DNA from: Planctomycetaceae bacterium
GTDB taxonomy: Bacteria > Planctomycetota > Phycisphaerae > Phycisphaerales > SM1A02
Direction of reading: 5' to 3'
Length of the DNA stretch: 34,275 bases
Assembly: GCA_021297815.1 (NCBI GenBank)
Contig: JAJTGK010000043.1
Location: forward strand, 9,202 to 43,476
Shown: positions 30,472-34,275 of the stretch, piece after piece
Numbering within the stretch: the first letter of the stretch is position 1
Layout of the letters: each line of letters opens with the position of its first letter
Made by a program: the position numbers and the translations under genes
Notes under the pieces: generated by a model
Database searches by the model: none
What the model was told of the DNA's origin: nothing
What the model saw: the letters and a program-made list of their open reading frames with translations, nothing else

Positions 30472-31707
30472 CTACCAGCCCAGTTCGGTCCGAACCTCGG
30501 CCACGCGCATCGCCTGTTCGTAGGGTAGGGCGATCCGACACTCGACGGCGAGGTCCCGCACCAGGACATCCTGCAGTCCGAGCGCGGGAACCAGCATGAA
30601 TGGACGGACGGGTGTCAGCACGCGGCCATCCGCCATGCGGCCCGAGCCCTTCAACACGGCGTTGGGAACGCCTGCGCGCATGTCGGCGAGGAGCATCACG
30701 CAGCTCGATGCATTCAGGTCGAGCGGAGTGGAGCGCGACGCGACCACATCGCCGATCGAGTCGAACAGGGTGATGCGAAGCACGGGTCGGCGGCGCGCGG
30801 CGGCGGTGACGGCTTGCTCGATCTCCTCGAAAGCGGTCGGCGTGAGGGTGAATGTCCGGCAGGTGTCGTCGTCGAGCTCGGCGAACATCGCCGTGCGGTC
30901 GGGCGAGTCGGGGTCCCAAGGGACAACGACATTGTCGAGCGGTCCAGGGAGCATCGGACTGCTCTCTGGCGTCAGCCGAGCGACCAGAGGCATGCCGTCG
31001 ACCACGCCGATCTCGACAGGGTGGGTCTCGAGGTCGCGGCGCCTGCTTCCGACATCGCGCCGACGCCAGATCGTCGAGGAGTCCTTGGAGCCAAGCGCGG
31101 CGAATGCGCGGCCGGCGCGATCCATGAACGAGCGCCACGCCGTCGCATCGGGCTTGAGGCGCAGCGGAACACGCACCACCGCGGAGCCGCCCCGCCGCTC
31201 GATCGCGGGCGAACCCGGCTCGGCCTCGAACAGTCCGATCGGGTATCGCGACTCGGCGAGCAGCGTCTTGAGCGTGGTCCACGCATCGACCGCGCGCTCG
31301 GCGGCGCTGACCGACGCGTTCTCATCCCGCGCCACCGTCGCGGTACGCGCTCCGTCGGTCTCGCGCATCACATCGTTCACGACGACCGCCTGGGCCTTGA
31401 TCCGCACCGAGCCGTCGCGCTCCACCTGCTCCGAGATGACGGTCATGGAGCGGACATAGCCATCGCTCATGCTGACCATCCGATCTTCGGTCATGCGGTC
31501 GCTTTCCACCGTGGTGCTGCTCAGAACGAGCGAGCCCACGGCCGCGCGGACCGCTTCGCGGCGAGCGTCGGCGACGGCGAGCGCGCGCGTGGCACCCGAC
31601 CCCGTGACGGTCACCGTCCGCAGCCCGTCGTCGGGCGCGCGCTCGGGCGTGCCGCAGGAGAACAGCGTGAGCGCGGCGGCGAGCAGCGCGAGGGGCCGTG
31701 CGGACAT
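30472..31707 (-). CDS. Lipoprotein with FlgT-N/LPP20-like domain
   Basis: From the ATG at 31707 the protein is 411 residues with a lipoprotein signal ending LFSC (Cys18); an ATG at 31737, 4 bp after the upstream stop, adds ten residues. The segment after the linker (VTGSGATRALAVADARREAVRAAVGSLVLSSTTVES...GYVRSMTVISEQVERDGSVRIKAQAVV) has the alpha/beta pattern of FlgT N-terminal/LPP20-type domains found in envelope and flagellar-basal-body proteins. The next gene upstream carries the same pattern, so the two are paralogues. The C-terminal half is mixed and has no known motif. No flagellar genes flank it. Confidence 0.7.
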   Translation of the reverse strand: MSARPLALLAAALTLFSCGTPERAPDDGLRTVTVTGSGATRALAVADARREAVRAAVGSLVLSSTTVESDRMTEDRMVSMSDGYVRSMTVISEQVERDGSVRIKAQAVVVNDVMRETDGARTATVARDENASVSAAERAVDAWTTLKTLLAESRYPIGLFEAEPGSPAIERRGGSAVVRVPLRLKPDATAWRSFMDRAGRAFAALGSKDSSTIWRRRDVGSRRRDLETHPVEIGVVDGMPLVARLTPESSPMLPGPLDNVVVPWDPDSPDRTAMFAELDDDTCRTFTLTPTAFEEIEQAVTAAARRRPVLRITLFDSIGDVVASRSTPLDLNASSCVMLLADMRAGVPNAVLKGSGRMADGRVLTPVRPFMLVPALGLQDVLVRDLAVECRIALPYEQAMRVAEVRTELGW

Positions 31708-31741
31708 CGATGGACGGTCGATGCGTTCGTGAGGCATGGCT

Positions 31742-33223
31742 TCAGCGAGAGGGGTTCGCGCCGGCACCAGGTGCGCACTTCACGCGGATCTCCTCGGCGC
31801 GTTCGATGTCCGCTTCCGCGAAATCGAAGTGCAGCAGGCCGAACCACTCCGTGTCGAATCCCTGCGAGCCGCCCACCTTCACGGGCTTCAGGCTCGCGGT
31901 GGAGGTGTCGAAGTTGTTCTGGACCGTGCCGAACTCGCAGCCTCCCGGGACAAGCAGCAGCACAGGCTCCGGCTTCCCCGAGGCGAAGGCCTTCGTCCCG
32001 TCGCACAGGAACATGCCTGTCCCGCGACGCGGGCTGTACGACAGCGCGCATGAATCCGAGGCGACTGCGGCGCCGGCGCCATCGAGCAGCGAAATCTCGA
32101 TGCGTGCGCCCTTGACGGCGCTCCTTCGCAGTTCGGTCAGCGCGCCCTCATCAAGCCTGAAGTAGGTGAGCTTCGCCTTCGTCCCTTCGACGGCGTGCAC
32201 GATGCCGAGCACCGCGGGGGTCGCGTCGGGGTCGCTTGTGAACCCGACCCCCGAGCTGTCGACGGCATCGAGCCCCGATCCACGCGGAACCTGCCGAAAG
32301 CCTGACACGGTGAATGCGCCGTACGGCATCTGGCTGCTTGCGCGCGCCTGGTCGGCGCGCAGCGGGGGAGTCGCGGCTTCCGCAACCACGCGCATCGTCC
32401 AGGTGATCGCGGGGCCGCCCTTCGCGATCTCGGCCTGCACGGCGTCGGGATCACCCGACTTCACCCGCTCGTTGAGAAGCGTCATCTCCTTCTGGGCCTC
32501 CTTCGACTGAAGGCTCCATCCGCGCGCGTTGAACTCGGTGGATTCGATCGGCGCGCTGAAGGCCGTCAGCCGCTCGACCAGCGTGGCCGCGCTCGCGTTC
32601 CATCGCGCGAGGTCGACGGACAGCACCACAGGCGCGGGCAGCCCGCTGTCGCTGTCGGGCAACTTGAGCCCGATGACATTCAGGAACGCATCCTCGCTCA
32701 GGTGCGCCGAGAACGGCGCCTCCATCATGGCGCGAACGGACGGGATGAGCGTCTCTTTCAGGTTGCCCGCCGCCTGCTTCATGGACTTCCGCTTGGCCAG
32801 CAGGCTCTTGCCGCTCACCTTCGCCGACCCTTCGACGATCTCGCCCACCGCATCGACGATGGGCTTGCGGCTGATCTTCGCCTTGACGCGCACGACATGG
32901 CCCGCGGCCGTCTTCTGGTCGAACAGCACCTCGTAGCGCTGCACCACGCCGCCCGACAGCTGGCGCATGCGGTCCTTCACGAGCTGCTCGTTCTCGACGA
33001 TCGTCTCGGACTCGATGATGCCGCCGACGGCCGACATGACCGCTGCCTGCAGCGCCTGGTCGAGCGCCGCCGCGCGGTCGGCGCCGATTCCTTCGGCTTC
33101 GACCGTGATCGTCTCCTCCTCCGCCTGCACGGTGGCCGTTGTGGCGGCGCCCGACGACACGGGTGCCAGTCCGAGGGTTGGCAGGGCGAGGGCGACGGTG
33201 CAGAGCAGCTGGGCGGTGTTCAT
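31742..33223 (-). CDS. Secreted protein with FlgT-N/LPP20-like domain
   Basis: The 493-residue protein has a signal peptide (MNTAQLLCTVALALPTLGLAPVSSGAATT). Residues about 38-125 (ITVEAEGIGADRAAALDQALQAAVMSAVGGIIESETIVENEQLVKDRMRQLSGGVVQRYEV) match the FlgT-N/LPP20 pattern. The remainder is a mixed region with the likely beta strands LRVLAAS-like and DGAGAAVASDSCALSY. GGAG lies just before the start on the minus strand. The gene ends 4 bp before the alternative start of the lipoprotein gene and follows the TPR-like gene by 54 bp, so the three probably share a transcript. Function is not known. Confidence 0.75.
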   Translation of the reverse strand: MNTAQLLCTVALALPTLGLAPVSSGAATTATVQAEEETITVEAEGIGADRAAALDQALQAAVMSAVGGIIESETIVENEQLVKDRMRQLSGGVVQRYEVLFDQKTAAGHVVRVKAKISRKPIVDAVGEIVEGSAKVSGKSLLAKRKSMKQAAGNLKETLIPSVRAMMEAPFSAHLSEDAFLNVIGLKLPDSDSGLPAPVVLSVDLARWNASAATLVERLTAFSAPIESTEFNARGWSLQSKEAQKEMTLLNERVKSGDPDAVQAEIAKGGPAITWTMRVVAEAATPPLRADQARASSQMPYGAFTVSGFRQVPRGSGLDAVDSSGVGFTSDPDATPAVLGIVHAVEGTKAKLTYFRLDEGALTELRRSAVKGARIEISLLDGAGAAVASDSCALSYSPRRGTGMFLCDGTKAFASGKPEPVLLLVPGGCEFGTVQNNFDTSTASLKPVKVGGSQGFDTEWFGLLHFDFAEADIERAEEIRVKCAPGAGANPSR

Positions 33224-33277
33224 GTGGAGTTCTCCATGCCGCTGCGCCTCGCAACGGCGTTCGGTTCCTGAGGTGGC

Positions 33278-34275
33278 TCAGTTCTCCTGAAGCCACTCGG
33301 CGATGCGGGTCGCTTCCCGCTGCTGCCAGCTGCCTTCGGGGGAAGGCGGCAGGGCGGCAAGCGCCGCCTTCGCATGCTCGCGCCATCCGAGGCGCTGCAG
33401 CGCGCGGGCAATGTTGACGGCGGCGAAAGGGTGCTGCCCATCGAGTGCCGCCGCCTGATGTGCGAAGGCCAGCGCCTGCAGAAGGTCGGTGGTCGCGGCA
33501 TCGGCGCGCGAAAGCCGAATGGCGGCGAGGAGGTTCAGCGCGTTCGCGTTCGGCATGCTGCATGCCTCGCGTGCGCGCGCCTCGGCCTCGGCGAGGTCGG
33601 GGGTCTTGGCCGAGTAGGCCTTCGTGGCCGACTTCTCGGCGGCGCTCCCCGTGGTTCCCTTGGCGGGAATCGCGCCTGCGTGGCGGATCACCGCCGCGAG
33701 CGCGGCAGGAAGACCGTCGGTCGGCACAGAGCTCCACGCATGTGCTTCCGCGATCGGTGCGGGGCTTGGCCACCCGAGCCGCGTCGGCGTCGCGTCGATG
33801 AGCGTGGCCGTCTGCGTCAGCCCGAGGTCACGGCAGCGCTGCGCAAGCGCGCCCCAAAGCGCTCGGTCGCCCGGGCGCATGGCTGCAAGCCGCGCAAGAT
33901 CGCCGACTCCGAGCGACGCGAGCTTGTCGCTTGCGATCAGGTCTGGCAGCTTCACGAGCGCTTCGGGCCATGCAGGCGCGGTCGGTTTCACGGACTCGTC
34001 GATCCGAACGGTGGCGAGTTCGAGCAGTTCCTTGCGGGCCGCAGGGTCGGCGCCTTCGGCAAGTGCCGCCGCCACGATCCAGCTCTGCGACGATTCCGCC
34101 ACTTCGCGTGCGCTCTTGCGCCACACGCTCCGCTTGGGCATGGCCGCGCATGCGTCGCGAGGAAGCGCGAGCACGGCGATGTCGTAGCCACCCGCGCGGC
34201 GCGACTCGACCCAGATGGTGCCTGCGGTCTGGATGCGGCCCGAATACCACGAGGAGTAGGCGTCCTCGAGAAGCG
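33278..34275 (-). CDS. Partial TPR-like envelope protein, 5' end beyond right edge
   Basis: The track begins this at GTG 34174, but the frame stays open to the window edge: upstream translation reads AYSSWYSGRIQTAGTIWVESRRAGGYDIAVLALPRD, so the start is outside. About 332 residues are visible. The N-terminal part resembles the beta region that accompanies the FlgT-like proteins. The C-terminal third contains TPR-like helical pairs (NALNLLAAIRLSRADAATTDLLQALAFAHQAAALDG, NIARALQRLGWREHAKAAL). It is probably the first gene of the three-gene run on the minus strand. Function is not known. Confidence 0.65.
   Translation of the reverse strand, partial: LLEDAYSSWYSGRIQTAGTIWVESRRAGGYDIAVLALPRDACAAMPKRSVWRKSAREVAESSQSWIVAAALAEGADPAARKELLELATVRIDESVKPTAPAWPEALVKLPDLIASDKLASLGVGDLARLAAMRPGDRALWGALAQRCRDLGLTQTATLIDATPTRLGWPSPAPIAEAHAWSSVPTDGLPAALAAVIRHAGAIPAKGTTGSAAEKSATKAYSAKTPDLAEAEARAREACSMPNANALNLLAAIRLSRADAATTDLLQALAFAHQAAALDGQHPFAAVNIARALQRLGWREHAKAALAALPPSPEGSWQQREATRIAEWLQEN

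Overview
The window is a very GC-rich bacterial chromosome segment. Housekeeping and secreted proteins together suggest a Planctomycetota-like bacterium, perhaps Phycisphaerae. This is inferred from gene order and protein style, with no phylogeny run. No rRNA, tRNA, CRISPR, transposase or phage gene was recognised.

Left block (1-11372, all minus strand). A zinc-ribbon protein cut by the left edge is followed by a stand-alone cobalamin-binding protein with CarH-type photoreceptor motifs, a GH15 glucoamylase-like enzyme and an orphan FliN. Then comes a fatty-acid/phospholipid synthesis block, read right to left: rpmF, plsX, fabH, fabD, a lipoprotein gene, a terminator, fabG, two acyl carrier proteins and fabF. 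fabG appears to start at ATC. An 18-bp perfect palindrome lies in the rpmF-plsX gap.

Middle block (11538-29466, all plus strand). It begins with rnhA and rpsL-rpsG, then a strong terminator and about 400 bp of REP-like nested palindromes. Next is the most interesting locus: two tandem H-NOX haem NO/O2 sensors overlapping a hybrid histidine kinase whose N-terminus is an HNOBA domain. These are the sensory parts of soluble guanylate cyclase, split into separate proteins and wired to a phosphorelay. A frameshifted ORF with a 15-bp tandem repeat follows, then a ThiF/MoeB-like E1 enzyme, a YbjN-like protein, a DinB-like protein, two large secreted helical proteins, glycerol kinase with glycerol-3-phosphate dehydrogenase (start and stop overlapping), and a secreted protein of unknown function.

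Right block (29473-34275, minus strand). It holds an SGNH-hydrolase-like secreted protein, two FlgT/LPP20-like envelope proteins and a TPR-like protein cut by the right edge.

Two sequence-wide patterns stand out. The tetranucleotide ACGT is nearly absent (three copies found by eye) and CCGG is strongly depleted, while the other NCGN palindromes are common. Six plus-strand genes have a TACNCT-like -10 element only 6-9 nt before the ATG and no Shine-Dalgarno sequence, which suggests leaderless mRNAs.
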